From contig NZ_JAPDOD010000015.1 of assembly GCF_027587205.1 (NCBI RefSeq), positions 62,001-126,000 on the forward strand: DNA of 64,000 nt, read 5' to 3'. The position numbers were made by a program, and so were the translations under genes. Origin of the DNA: Solirubrobacter ginsenosidimutans (GTDB taxonomy: Bacteria > Actinomycetota > Thermoleophilia > Solirubrobacterales > Solirubrobacteraceae). Shown in pieces: positions 46,470-55,026 of the stretch; the first letter of the stretch is position 1, and the number at the start of each line of letters is the position of its first letter. The notes beneath the pieces are model-generated. The model did not search any database. It was not told the DNA's origin and saw only the letters and a program-made list of their open reading frames with translations.

Positions 46470-47393
46470 ATGCGCATCACCACCTCCATGGTCCAGCGCA
46501 ACGTCCTCTCGGACCTCAACACGCTGCAGACCGCACTCGCCAAGACGCAGTCCAAGGCCGCCTCCAACAAGGAGATCACGCGCCCGTCGGACGATCCGTT
46601 CAAGGCCGCTCAGGCAATGGGCATGCGGGCGAACATCGGCGCCAACGAGCAGCTGATCCGCAACATCCAGGACGCTCAGGGCTGGCAGGACTCGACCGAG
46701 TCCGCGCTGGACTCGATCACCCAGTACGTCAACCGTGCGCACGACCTGCTGCTGCAGGGCGCCACGGACACCGCCGACGCGGACTCCAAGATGGCGATCG
46801 CCAAGGAGATCGATCAGATCATCCAGGGCGTCAAGGAGACCGCGAACGCCAGCTACGGCGACAAATACATCATGTCCGGGACCGCGACCTCGGTCGCGCC
46901 GTACCTGATGGGCGACGACGACACCTACCAGGGTGACCTCGGCGGCCTGGACCCGGCCACGCCCGGCATCGTGCGTGAGATCGGCCCCGGCGTGACGATG
47001 ACGATCAACTCGGTCGCGGTCGAGATCCTCGGCGACGGTCGCACCAACCCGACCGACGGCAAGCTGCTCAACCAGCTGCGCGACATCTCCGATCACCTCA
47101 AGGCCAACGACGGCGCCGCCCTGCGCGGCGGCGACATGACCGGCCTGCAGAACCGCCTCGACGGGCTGCTCGAGATCCGCGCCCGCAACGGCGCGCAGAC
47201 CAACCGGCTCGAGGCCGCTCACACGCGGATCGATCAGATCAACGGCACCCTGACCGACCAGCTCTCGCAGACCGAGGACGCTGACATCGGCAAGACGCTG
47301 ATCGACTTCAACTCGCAGTCCGCCGCCTACCAGGCCGCGCTGAAGGCCGGCGCGAACATCGTGCAGGCGTCGCTCATGGATTTCCTCCGCTGA
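46470..47393 (+). CDS. flgL: FlgL, hook-filament junction protein 3
   Basis: A 307-residue flagellin-like protein: MRITTSMVQRNVLSDLNTLQTALAKTQSKAASNKEITRPSDDPFKAAQAMGMRANI and, at the C-terminus, RNGAQTNRLEAAHTRIDQINGTLTDQLSQTEDADIGKTLIDFNSQSAAYQAALKAGANIVQASLMDFLR. Confidence 0.96.
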   Translation: MRITTSMVQRNVLSDLNTLQTALAKTQSKAASNKEITRPSDDPFKAAQAMGMRANIGANEQLIRNIQDAQGWQDSTESALDSITQYVNRAHDLLLQGATDTADADSKMAIAKEIDQIIQGVKETANASYGDKYIMSGTATSVAPYLMGDDDTYQGDLGGLDPATPGIVREIGPGVTMTINSVAVEILGDGRTNPTDGKLLNQLRDISDHLKANDGAALRGGDMTGLQNRLDGLLEIRARNGAQTNRLEAAHTRIDQINGTLTDQLSQTEDADIGKTLIDFNSQSAAYQAALKAGANIVQASLMDFLR

Positions 47394-47400
47394 GCCGATA
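47374..47400 (+). promoter_or_regulatory. Possible sigma-28-like promoter of fliW-csrA
   Basis: TCAT (47374-47377), 16-nt spacer, GCCGATA (47394-47400) overlapping the flgL stop. The -10 element is perfect, the -35 weak. It would let fliW and csrA be expressed apart from the long operon. Confidence 0.45.
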
Positions 47401-47445
47401 CGGCCACTAGATCCTTTCTCCACCCTCCAGGAGACCCCTGTAAGC

Positions 47446-47883
47446 ATGTCCACCCTCACCATCGACTCTTCGCGCTTCGGCACGCTCGAGATCGCGTCCG
47501 CCGACGTGATCGAGTTCCCGGCCGGCCTGATCGGGCTCGGCGGGCGCCAGTACGCGCTCGTCACCCAGGACGGCGACAGCGCGTTCTGCTGGCTGCACTC
47601 GATCGACGACCCGTCGATCGCGCTGCCGGTCACGAACCCGTGGAACTTCTTCGCCGACTACTCGGTCGACGTCTCCGACGAGGCGTCGCAGGCGATCACG
47701 TCCGACGCGGCCGACGTCGCGGTCTTCGTGACGATCCGCGCCGGCGCCGAGCTCTCGGACTTCTACGCCAACCTGCGTGCACCGATCTTGATCGCCGACG
47801 GCCAAGGCCACCAGGTCATCAATGAGTCCCCGGACGCTCCCGTCCGCGCCCCGCTCTTCCCGGCCATCGTCGCCGCGGCCTAA
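47446..47883 (+). CDS. fliW: FliW, flagellar assembly factor and CsrA antagonist
   Basis: A 145-residue protein of the FliW fold (VIEFPAGLIGLGGRQYALV, AFCWLHSIDDPSIALPVTNPW, TIRAGAELSDFYANLRAPILIADGQGHQVI). In Bacillus FliW binds either flagellin or CsrA: when flagellin is exported, freed FliW sequesters CsrA and flagellin translation resumes. It sits 28 bp upstream of csrA, the standard arrangement, and its circuit targets are probably the three flagellin leaders in this window. Confidence 0.94.
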   Translation: MSTLTIDSSRFGTLEIASADVIEFPAGLIGLGGRQYALVTQDGDSAFCWLHSIDDPSIALPVTNPWNFFADYSVDVSDEASQAITSDAADVAVFVTIRAGAELSDFYANLRAPILIADGQGHQVINESPDAPVRAPLFPAIVAAA

Positions 47884-47911
47884 CCCGACCAGCTGAATCC
47901 AAGGAGGAACC

Positions 47912-48130
47912 ATGCTGCTCATCACCCGCCGCGCAGGCGAGAAGATCATGGTGGGCGACGACATCGTCGTCCACATCAAGGAGATCGTCGGCAACACCGT
48001 CCGCGTCGGCATCGAGGCTCCGCGCTCGACCCCGATCTACCGCGAGGAGATCTGGCACGCCGTCCGCGAGGAGAACCGCGCAGCCGCCCAGGCGCCGTTC
48101 GAGCTACCGACAGCCACTCCCGCCGCCTAG
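47912..48130 (+). CDS. csrA: CsrA, RNA-binding translational regulator
   Basis: A 72-residue protein with the CsrA core MLLITRRAGEKIMVGDDIVVHIKEIVGNTVRVGIEAP and YREEIW; the RNA-contact residues near Arg6 and the IYREEI/V segment are present. An Ala/Pro extension of about 15 residues follows the core. It dimerises and represses messages with GGA in hairpin loops near the ribosome-binding site. It has a strong AAGGAGG ribosome-binding site. Confidence 0.96.
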   Translation: MLLITRRAGEKIMVGDDIVVHIKEIVGNTVRVGIEAPRSTPIYREEIWHAVREENRAAAQAPFELPTATPAA

Positions 48131-48135
48131 CTCCC

Positions 48136-48167
48136 AAGGCCGCCCACCAGGGCGGCCTTTGTTTTTT
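48136..48167 (+). terminator. Strong intrinsic terminator after csrA
   Basis: A 10-bp stem AAGGCCGCCC/GGGCGGCCTT with loop ACCA, then TGTTTTTT. It ends the plus-strand flagellar operon. Confidence 0.92.
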
Positions 48168-48192
48168 GCCCGGGCGGGTAGCGTCTGCAGGT

Positions 48193-48864
48193 ATGAACCT
48201 TGCCAAGACCGCCCGCAACGCCGCGGTCGCCGATCTCGCGATCGCCTTCGCGCGTGACCGCCTCGCGGCTCAACTTCCCGGTGTGAAGCCGCGCAAGCGG
48301 CGCCCCGGCAAGAAGACGCTGCTGATCGGCGGCATCGCCGCCACCGCTGCCGCCGCCCTGCTGCTCAAGCGCGACAAGGTGACGGCGCTGTTGCCCGGCC
48401 GCAGCGACGAGCCGTCGCCGTCGGAGCCGAGTTACACGCCGCCTCCTGTCTCCAACTACGACGCTCCTGGTCCGGTTGCGAACACCGCGACCCCGGTGCC
48501 GGCGCCACCCGCGTTCGCGTCGCCGACCATCGACGAGGCCGAGGAAGAGGCCGCCGCCGCGGCCGAGGCCGCCAACATCGGTGGCACGGTCTCCGACTAC
48601 GCCGGCCCTGCCGGCGAGTACGCCACCGACGCGGAGTCGCCGCTCGCGGAGGCCGGCGAAGGCGAGTCCGAAGGCGAGGAGCAGACCGATCTCGAGCTGC
48701 GCGAGGCCGCTGAAGACGACGAGGACGGCCTCAGCCCCGAGCAGGCGCAGATCGAGGAGGCGATCGACGATGCCGCGAATCCGCTCGCGGGCGAGGAGGC
48801 CGACCCCGGCCGCCCGGGCGGCGACCCGGAGTGGCGGACCTGGTCCGGCCGCACCGAGCAGTAG
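48193..48864 (+). CDS. Membrane-associated protein with acidic tail, unknown function
   Basis: A 223-residue protein. A basic N-terminus (NLAKTARNAAVADLAIAFARDRLAAQLPGVKPRKRRPGKK) leads into a short hydrophobic stretch (about 44-58) and then a low-complexity Pro/Ala-rich and strongly acidic C-terminal region (from about 110, many Glu/Asp). No domain recognised. It lies alone after the flagellar terminator. Confidence 0.6.
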   Translation: MNLAKTARNAAVADLAIAFARDRLAAQLPGVKPRKRRPGKKTLLIGGIAATAAAALLLKRDKVTALLPGRSDEPSPSEPSYTPPPVSNYDAPGPVANTATPVPAPPAFASPTIDEAEEEAAAAAEAANIGGTVSDYAGPAGEYATDAESPLAEAGEGESEGEEQTDLELREAAEDDEDGLSPEQAQIEEAIDDAANPLAGEEADPGRPGGDPEWRTWSGRTEQ

Positions 48865-48951
48865 GCGTGAAAGTGGGGCGGGAGACCGCCCCGACGCGCC
48901 GAAGTTAACCCGCGCCTTGCCCGCATCGGCCACAATAGGAGCGAGTTCTCG

Positions 48952-50475
48952 ATGAGCACGCTCGTGGGCATGCAGCTCAGTGGCCGCTACCGGCTCGACG
49001 CCCAGATCGGCGCCGGCGGTATGTCGACGGTCTACAAGGCGTTCGACGTCAACCTCGAGCGCCGCGTGGCCATCAAGCTCCTGCACCGGGAGATGTCCGC
49101 GGACTCCGATCAGCTGGAGCGCTTCAGGCGCGAGGCGCGGGCGGTCGCGCAGCTCTCGCACCCGCACATCGTGGGCGTGATCGACGCCGGCGAGGACGAG
49201 AACCGGCCCTACATCGTCTTCGAGTACGTCGAGGGCGAGACCCTGAAGGACCGGATCCGGCGGCTCGGGCGGCTGCCGGTGGACGAGGCCCTGGCCTACG
49301 CGATCGAGATCGCGCGAGCGCTCGGCTGCGCGCACGCGCACGAGATCGTGCACCGCGACGTCAAGCCCCAGAACGTCCTACTGGACCCCGAAGGCTCGGC
49401 CAAGGTCACCGACTTCGGGATCGCCCGCTCGCTGCGCGACGACGGCCTGACCGCCGACGGCCGGGTCCTCGGCACGACCGACTACGTCTCGCCCGAGCAG
49501 GCGCTCGGCCACGACGTCGACGGCCAGTCGGACATCTACTCGCTGGGCATCGTGCTCTACGAGATGCTCACCGGGGACGTCCCCTTCCACGGCGAGAACC
49601 AGATCTCGGTCGCGATGAAGCACGTCCGCGAGGACATCCCGGACATCCAGCGCATCCGCCCCGAGGTGAGCGCCACCACCGCGGCGGTGCTGGACCGCAT
49701 GACCGACAAGGACCTCGCGCACCGCTACGCCGACGTCCCGTCGCTGATCGCCGACCTCGAGGACGCGCTCGCGCTGGAAGCTGCCCGCCAGGGCACCTCG
49801 ACCGGCGAGGCGACCGCGGTCATCCGCACGCTCCCGGCCCGCGCCCGCCGCCGGCTGCCGTTCCGGATGCGTCACTCGCTGCCGGTGCTGGTGATCATCG
49901 GCCTGATCGCCGTCGCCGTGGCGATCGTGGTCATCGTCTCGCGCGAGGTCCCGCCGCGCGTCGAGCGCGGCACCGGGCCCGGCCGGATCGAGCAGTCCAC
50001 GCCCACCGGCACCAAGGTCGTCTCGGTCCCGCGCGGGTCCGCCCACGACTACGACCCGCTGGGCGACAACGAGGAGCACAGCGAGGAGTCCAGCCGCGTC
50101 GTCGACCGCGACGACGGCACCGCCTGGACGACCGAGAGCTACCAGGACGGGCTCGAGGGCGCGGGCAAGTCCGGCGTCGGCATCTACATCGACGCCAAGC
50201 CCAAGGTCGCGGCGGTGCAGATGCAGATCGACACGCCCCAGCCGGGCTTCAAGGCGACGATCTACGCCGCCCCGCCCGGCGCCGTGCCGAAGTCCGTGCC
50301 CGAGGGCTGGACGAAGGTCGGCGCCGGCACGGTCTCGACCTCCAACAAGCGCATCAAGCTCGACACCGGCGGGACCGAGTACCGCTACTACCTGGTCTGG
50401 ATCACGAAGCTCGCGCCGGGCTCGACCAACGCCGAGATCTCAGAGATCCGCCTCTTCCAGGAAGTCGCGGCCTAG
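48952..50475 (+). CDS. Membrane serine/threonine kinase with discoidin-like extracellular domain
   Basis: A 507-residue protein. The kinase domain (about 11-270) has GAGGMSTVY, VAIKLL, HRDVKPQNVLL, DFGIARS and DIYSLGIVLYEML, all active-type. A transmembrane helix follows at about 305-328. The outer part (about 355-507: YDPLGDNEEHSEESSRVVDRDDGTAWTTESYQDGLEGAGKSGVGIYIDAKP...YRYYLVWITKL) resembles galactose-binding/F5-8C-type domains seen on actinobacterial MurJ-associated proteins. It has no PASTA repeats. A cell-wall ligand is plausible but unproven. Confidence 0.88.
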   Translation: MSTLVGMQLSGRYRLDAQIGAGGMSTVYKAFDVNLERRVAIKLLHREMSADSDQLERFRREARAVAQLSHPHIVGVIDAGEDENRPYIVFEYVEGETLKDRIRRLGRLPVDEALAYAIEIARALGCAHAHEIVHRDVKPQNVLLDPEGSAKVTDFGIARSLRDDGLTADGRVLGTTDYVSPEQALGHDVDGQSDIYSLGIVLYEMLTGDVPFHGENQISVAMKHVREDIPDIQRIRPEVSATTAAVLDRMTDKDLAHRYADVPSLIADLEDALALEAARQGTSTGEATAVIRTLPARARRRLPFRMRHSLPVLVIIGLIAVAVAIVVIVSREVPPRVERGTGPGRIEQSTPTGTKVVSVPRGSAHDYDPLGDNEEHSEESSRVVDRDDGTAWTTESYQDGLEGAGKSGVGIYIDAKPKVAAVQMQIDTPQPGFKATIYAAPPGAVPKSVPEGWTKVGAGTVSTSNKRIKLDTGGTEYRYYLVWITKLAPGSTNAEISEIRLFQEVAA

Positions 50476-50824
50476 AGGCCCCGCACGTCAACTGCGCCGG
50501 GCGTGGTGCCGACATCCCCGTCCGTGCCGGGCCTTCCGGTGATCGGTTTCGGCGAGCAACGAAGTCATGCGTGAAGGGGGTCCAACTCGACCAGTGCGAA
50601 CCTGATCGAAACCCGCGATCCGTCCCTCAAACGCGCATGGTCGACCATGGCGAGCGGGACAGCGCGAGTGCGGGACACACTGACCAGCCCACGCCCGTAA
50701 CTGTCGGTATCCCGGCACCACACTTCGAGCCAACAGAGCCGCGCCGAGCGGCGAACGACGGCGAGTCAGACCCGGGGGGTGCGCCACTCCCCCTCCCCAC
50801 CCGGCGCAGTTGACGTTCGTCCCT
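50476..50824. other. 349-bp gene-free interval with terminal inverted repeat
   Basis: It lies between convergent kinase and ddl genes and holds no credible gene; a weak minus-strand reading lacks family similarity. It is framed by the inverted repeat listed separately and has a central 12-bp palindrome, ATGGTCGACCAT (about 50637-50648). It could be a small non-autonomous element or a bidirectional terminator region. Confidence 0.5.
50485..50816. repeat. 17-bp perfect inverted repeat bounding the kinase-ddl gap
   Basis: 50485-50501 and 50800-50816 are exact reverse complements (ACGTCAACTGCGCCGGG). Just outside, CTAGAGG occurs on both sides in inverted orientation; each contains the TAG stop codon of the adjacent gene, separated from the 17-mer by 5-6 bases. 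The span is 332 bp. Confidence 0.8.
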
Positions 50825-51814
50825 CTAGAACGCGACGGCGCGTTCGGTCTCGAAGCGCTCGATGGCGAGCGCCAGCAGGCGATCGCAGAGGGCCGGGAAC
50901 GAGAGGCCTGAGGCCTCCCAGAGCTTGGGGTAGACACTCGTCTCGGTGAAGCCCGGCAGCGTGTTGAGCTCGTTGACCAGCACCCGCTCGCCGTCCTCGA
51001 CGAAGAAGTCGACCCGCGCCAGGCCCGAGCATCCCACCCGCACGAACGTGTCGCACGCGAGCCGTCGCACCTCGCCCAGGACGTGCTCCGGGAGCCGCGC
51101 CGGCGCCACCAGCTCCATGCCGCCCGGCTGGTACTTGGCCTCGTAGTCGTACCAGTCGGACCCGGTGAGGACGATCTCGCCCGGGATCGAAGCGTCGGGC
51201 TCGCCGTTGCCGAGCACGGAGCACTCGACCTCCATGCCCGCCGAGAAGCCCTCGACGATCACCAGCGAGTCGTGGGCGAAGGCCGCGTCCAGGGCCGGGC
51301 CCAGCTCGGACTCGGACCAGACCTTGGCGATCCCGACCGAGGAGCCCAGGCGGGCCGGCTTGACGAACACCGGGGTGCCCAGCACGGCGAGCTCACGCGT
51401 CACGGCCTCGGGCTCGGCCTGCCAGCGCGCCAGCCGCACGCCCGCGTACGGGACCTGGGGAACATCCGCGGCGGCGAGCACCTCTTTGAAGACGATCTTG
51501 TCCATGCACAGCGACGACGCGAGGACGCCCGCGCCGACGTAGGGCACGTCGAGCAGCTCGAGCAGGCCCTGCAGCGTGCCGTCCTCGCCGAACGGACCGT
51601 GCAGCACGGGGAAGACGACGTCGGCGCCGAGCAGGCCGCCGCCCGGTCGCAGCGAGAGCTCTGCGCCCTCGAACACCCACGCGCCGCCGCGCTCGATCGT
51701 CACCGGCAGCACCTCGTGGCCCGCGGCGACGACGCCTGCGCGAACCGCTGCGGCGGAGCTGAGGGAGACGTCGTGCTCGGACGAGCGCCCGCCCGCGAGG
51801 ACCGCGACCTTCAT
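50825..51814 (-). CDS. ddl: D-alanine--D-alanine ligase
   Basis: A 329-residue ATP-grasp enzyme: N-terminal GGRSSEHDVSLSSA, HGPFGEDGTLQGLLELLDVPYVG, FVKPARLGSSVGIAKV, and ARVDFFVEDGERVLVNELNTLPGFT with the metal-binding acidic and Asn residues. It makes the D-Ala-D-Ala dipeptide for peptidoglycan precursors. It is the last gene of the fhaA-pknB operon (4-bp overlap with pknB), an unusual but logical cell-wall addition. Confidence 0.95.
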   Translation of the reverse strand: MKVAVLAGGRSSEHDVSLSSAAAVRAGVVAAGHEVLPVTIERGGAWVFEGAELSLRPGGGLLGADVVFPVLHGPFGEDGTLQGLLELLDVPYVGAGVLASSLCMDKIVFKEVLAAADVPQVPYAGVRLARWQAEPEAVTRELAVLGTPVFVKPARLGSSVGIAKVWSESELGPALDAAFAHDSLVIVEGFSAGMEVECSVLGNGEPDASIPGEIVLTGSDWYDYEAKYQPGGMELVAPARLPEHVLGEVRRLACDTFVRVGCSGLARVDFFVEDGERVLVNELNTLPGFTETSVYPKLWEASGLSFPALCDRLLALAIERFETERAVAF

Positions 51815-53640
51815 CCGACGGTCGGGGTCGGCGTCGGAGTCGGAGTGGGCGACGCCGACGGCGTCGGCGTGGCGCCGTTGGAGCCCAGGAAGATCGTCAC
51901 GGTCGCGCCCGTCGAGCGGGGCGTGCCCGCCGCGGGGTTCTGGTCGCTCACGCGATCCAGGTTGTCCGGGTCGGGGCGGGTGCGGACCTGCACCTTGAAG
52001 CCGGCCTTCTCCAGGATGGCGGTGGCCTCTTCCTCGGTTGGATGATCGGTCGTCACGTCTGGCACCTTGGGTCGTTCGGCGGCCACGGTCAGCGTGACCG
52101 CGGCGCCCTTGTTCACGCTCGTACCCGAGGGCGGATCCTGCTCCATCACGGTTCCGGCCGGTTGCGTCGTCTCCTGCTCGGTCACGTCGGCGGTCAACCC
52201 GAGCTGCTCGAGCTGCGCCACCGCGTCCGCCTGCTGGAGCCCGACGACCTTCGGGACCGTGATGCCTTCAGAGCCCTGGGAGATGGTCAGGGTGACAGTC
52301 CGGCCCTTCGTCAACGATTCGCCGGCCTTCGGCGAGGTCGAGATGACGTCGCCCTTGGCCACCGAATCCGAGAACGCGTCCTTGGTCTTGGTCTTGAACC
52401 CGGCCGCCGTGACCGCATCCACCGCATCGCTCTCGGACTGCCCGACGACGGCCGGAACCGGGGCCTCGCCCTTACCGGAGGAGATGAACGCCGTGACGGT
52501 CGAGCCCTCCTTGACCCGCTCGCCCGCCGCCGGGTCCTGCTTGATCACCTCGTCGCGCGGGACGTCGTCGGACACCTGCGCGACGAACGTGATCTCCAGG
52601 CCGGCGCGGTGGGCGACGTCGGCCGCCTCGCTGGCGGTGCGCCCCTTCAGGCTCGGGACGTCGACCTTGTTGCCCGCGATCGTCAGGTACGCGCCGAGGG
52701 CGATCGCGGCCAGCGCGAAGATCACCAGCGCCCAGACCCACCAGCGGGTGCGGCGCCGCTCGTCCTCCCACGGCTCGCCCGGCGCCGGCTCCATCACGAT
52801 CTCCCGCGTGGGCGCGTGGCGGGCGCGTTCGAGCGCGGCGATGAACTCCTCGGCGCTCTGGAAGCGCCGCGCAGGGTCCTTCTCCAGCGCGCGCATCACG
52901 ACCGCCTCCAGCGCGGGCGAGATGCCGCGCTCCAGCTGACCTGGCGGGACCGGGCGCTCGTTGATGTGCTTGATCGCGATCGAGATCGGCGCCTCGCCGT
53001 CGAACGGCACCTGGCCGGTCAGCAGCTCGTAGAGGACGACGCCGGCCGAGTAGAGATCCGCGCGGCGGTCGACCGGCCGGCCCTCGGCCTGCTCGGGTGA
53101 GAGGTACTGCATCGTGCCGACGATCGCGCCGGTCTGGGTCATCTCGGACGTCTCGCCGGCCCGGGCGATGCCGAAGTCCGCCACCTTGGCCTGGCCGTCG
53201 GCATCGACGATCACGTTCTGCGGCTTGACGTCGCGGTGCACGATCCCGCGCCGGTGCGCGTAGCCGAGCGCGCGCAGGACCTGCTCGGTCAGGCCGACCG
53301 CGATGTCGGCCGGCAGCGGCCCGCGCTCGGTCACGAGCTCCTTGAGCGTCTTGCCGTCGACCAACTCCATCGCGATGTACGGCGTCCCGTCCCACTCCGA
53401 GCGGTCGAAGATCGCCACGATGTTGGGGTGGGTGAGGCCGGCGGCGGCCTGCGCCTCGCGGCGGAAGCGCTCGTGGAACTCCGGGTCCTCGACGAAGCGC
53501 CCGCCCATCAGCTTGACGGCCACGCGGCGACCGAGGACCTCGTCTTGGGCGCACCAGACCTCGGCCATCCCACCGGCGCCGAGGCGCCGCTGCGCCCGAT
53601 AGCGGCCGTCGATCAGCGTGTCGCGGGCGACCGTGTGCAT
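51811..53640 (-). CDS. pknB: PASTA-domain serine/threonine kinase PknB
   Basis: A 609-residue protein: kinase domain (about 12-270; GAGGMAEVW, VAVKLM, HRDVKPQNVIV, DFGIARAG, DLYSAGVVLYELL), a transmembrane helix (about 302-324), four PASTA repeats (starting VDVPSLKG, APVPAVVG, ITVPKVVG and PKVPDVTT) and a Thr/Pro tail (PTPTPTP). It senses peptidoglycan fragments or lipid II and phosphorylates division and wall enzymes. It starts directly at the pbpA stop. Confidence 0.96.
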   Translation of the reverse strand: MHTVARDTLIDGRYRAQRRLGAGGMAEVWCAQDEVLGRRVAVKLMGGRFVEDPEFHERFRREAQAAAGLTHPNIVAIFDRSEWDGTPYIAMELVDGKTLKELVTERGPLPADIAVGLTEQVLRALGYAHRRGIVHRDVKPQNVIVDADGQAKVADFGIARAGETSEMTQTGAIVGTMQYLSPEQAEGRPVDRRADLYSAGVVLYELLTGQVPFDGEAPISIAIKHINERPVPPGQLERGISPALEAVVMRALEKDPARRFQSAEEFIAALERARHAPTREIVMEPAPGEPWEDERRRTRWWVWALVIFALAAIALGAYLTIAGNKVDVPSLKGRTASEAADVAHRAGLEITFVAQVSDDVPRDEVIKQDPAAGERVKEGSTVTAFISSGKGEAPVPAVVGQSESDAVDAVTAAGFKTKTKDAFSDSVAKGDVISTSPKAGESLTKGRTVTLTISQGSEGITVPKVVGLQQADAVAQLEQLGLTADVTEQETTQPAGTVMEQDPPSGTSVNKGAAVTLTVAAERPKVPDVTTDHPTEEEATAILEKAGFKVQVRTRPDPDNLDRVSDQNPAAGTPRSTGATVTIFLGSNGATPTPSASPTPTPTPTPTVG

Positions 53641-55026
53641 CTACTGCCCCAGCGCCTGCAGGACGCGCTTGGCGATCGGCGCGGCGACCGTCCCGCCCTG
53701 ACCCTTCTCGTGGTCGATGACGACCGCGACGGCGTCCTTGCCGGCGAAGCCGATGAACCAGAGATCGTTGATGCCCTGGGCGATGTTGATCTCGGCCGTG
53801 CCGGTCTTGCCGGCCACCTCGACGCCCTCGAGCGCCGCGGCGGTACCCGATCCCTCACGCACGACGGACTTCATCATCGTCGTCAGCTTGGCGGCGCTCT
53901 CCTCGGACATGACGCGCTCGGCCTCCTTGGGCAGCGGCGTCTCCACCGTCCGGCCGTCAGGATCGATGACCTTCTCGACGAGACGCGGCTCCATCCGCAT
54001 GCCGCCGTTGCCGATCGTCTGCGCGACGGTCGCCATCTGGAGCGGCGTGACCAGGAGTAGCCCCTGGCCGATCGCGGTGCGCCCGACGTCGACGCGGCTG
54101 GAGCTCATCGGCAGGATCGTGCCCTTTCGGTTGGGCCCGCTCGTCGACATCTGATCGCGCGGATAGTCCATCGGCGGCTTCTGCCCGAACCCGAAGCGGT
54201 CCATGTACTCCTGCATCGTCTTGCGCCCGAGCTTGACGCCGACCTCGGCCCACACGGTGTTGACGGAGTGGGTGAGCGCGTCGGTCAGCGTGATGTCCCC
54301 GAAGTTCTCCCCGCCGAAGTTGTTCAACACCGTGCCCGAGATGACCTTCCCGTTCTTGCCGCTGACCTTGGAGTCCGGCTGGTACTTGCCGGAGTCGATC
54401 GCCGCGGTCGCCGTCACGGTCTTGAACGTCGAACCGGGCGGATACAGGCCCTGGGTGGCGTTGTTGAAGGTCGTCGTGCCCTTCTTGCCGGGGTCGGCAG
54501 GGTCGAAGGACGGCGTCCCGGCGAGCACCCGCACGGCGCCGGTCTTGACGTCGAGGGCGACCACGGCGCCCTTGTGGCCCTCCAGCGCGTCGAATGCGAC
54601 CTGCTGCGCCTTGGGATCGAGCGTCGTCTGCAGGTTGTCGCCCACCCGGTCCTTGGAGATGATCGAGTCCAGTACGCGGCTGAGCTCCTCCTTGCGGCCG
54701 GTGAGCGCGTCGTTGTACTGCTTCTCCAGGCCGGAGCGCCCGAACTGGACGCTGTCGAAGCCGACGGCCTGGGCGAACAGCTTCCCCGTCGGGTAGCGGC
54801 GGGTGTAGCGCTTGCCGGAGAGCGACGTGCTCCCGGCCAGGACCGTGCCGTCGGCCGCCCGGATCACGCCCCGCTTGATCTGCTGCTCCTCGAGCACGAC
54901 CCGGCTGTTGTTGTTGTTCTCGCGCAGCCGCTGCGCCCCGAACACGGCCCAGCGCGAGCTGAAGCCCACCAGCACGGCGAACATCACCGCGAAGAGCGCG
55001 AACAGCCGGAAGATCGGCGCGTTCAT
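53641..55026 (-). CDS. pbpA: Class B penicillin-binding protein (PbpA-type transpeptidase)
   Basis: A 461-residue protein: N-terminal membrane anchor (about 5-25), an N-terminal PBP domain, and a transpeptidase domain with SxxK in PPGSTFKTVTA, SxN in THSVNTVW and KTG in VAGKTGTAEI. It cross-links peptidoglycan with its SEDS partner encoded just upstream (4-bp overlap). Confidence 0.95.
   Translation of the reverse strand: MNAPIFRLFALFAVMFAVLVGFSSRWAVFGAQRLRENNNNSRVVLEEQQIKRGVIRAADGTVLAGSTSLSGKRYTRRYPTGKLFAQAVGFDSVQFGRSGLEKQYNDALTGRKEELSRVLDSIISKDRVGDNLQTTLDPKAQQVAFDALEGHKGAVVALDVKTGAVRVLAGTPSFDPADPGKKGTTTFNNATQGLYPPGSTFKTVTATAAIDSGKYQPDSKVSGKNGKVISGTVLNNFGGENFGDITLTDALTHSVNTVWAEVGVKLGRKTMQEYMDRFGFGQKPPMDYPRDQMSTSGPNRKGTILPMSSSRVDVGRTAIGQGLLLVTPLQMATVAQTIGNGGMRMEPRLVEKVIDPDGRTVETPLPKEAERVMSEESAAKLTTMMKSVVREGSGTAAALEGVEVAGKTGTAEINIAQGINDLWFIGFAGKDAVAVVIDHEKGQGGTVAAPIAKRVLQALGQ

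Noticed and set aside
50488..50937. A 149-residue minus-strand frame covering the kinase-ddl gap
   Set aside because: It overlaps the end of ddl in another frame, is Arg/Pro/Ser-rich, and resembles no protein family; the gap is better explained as non-coding.
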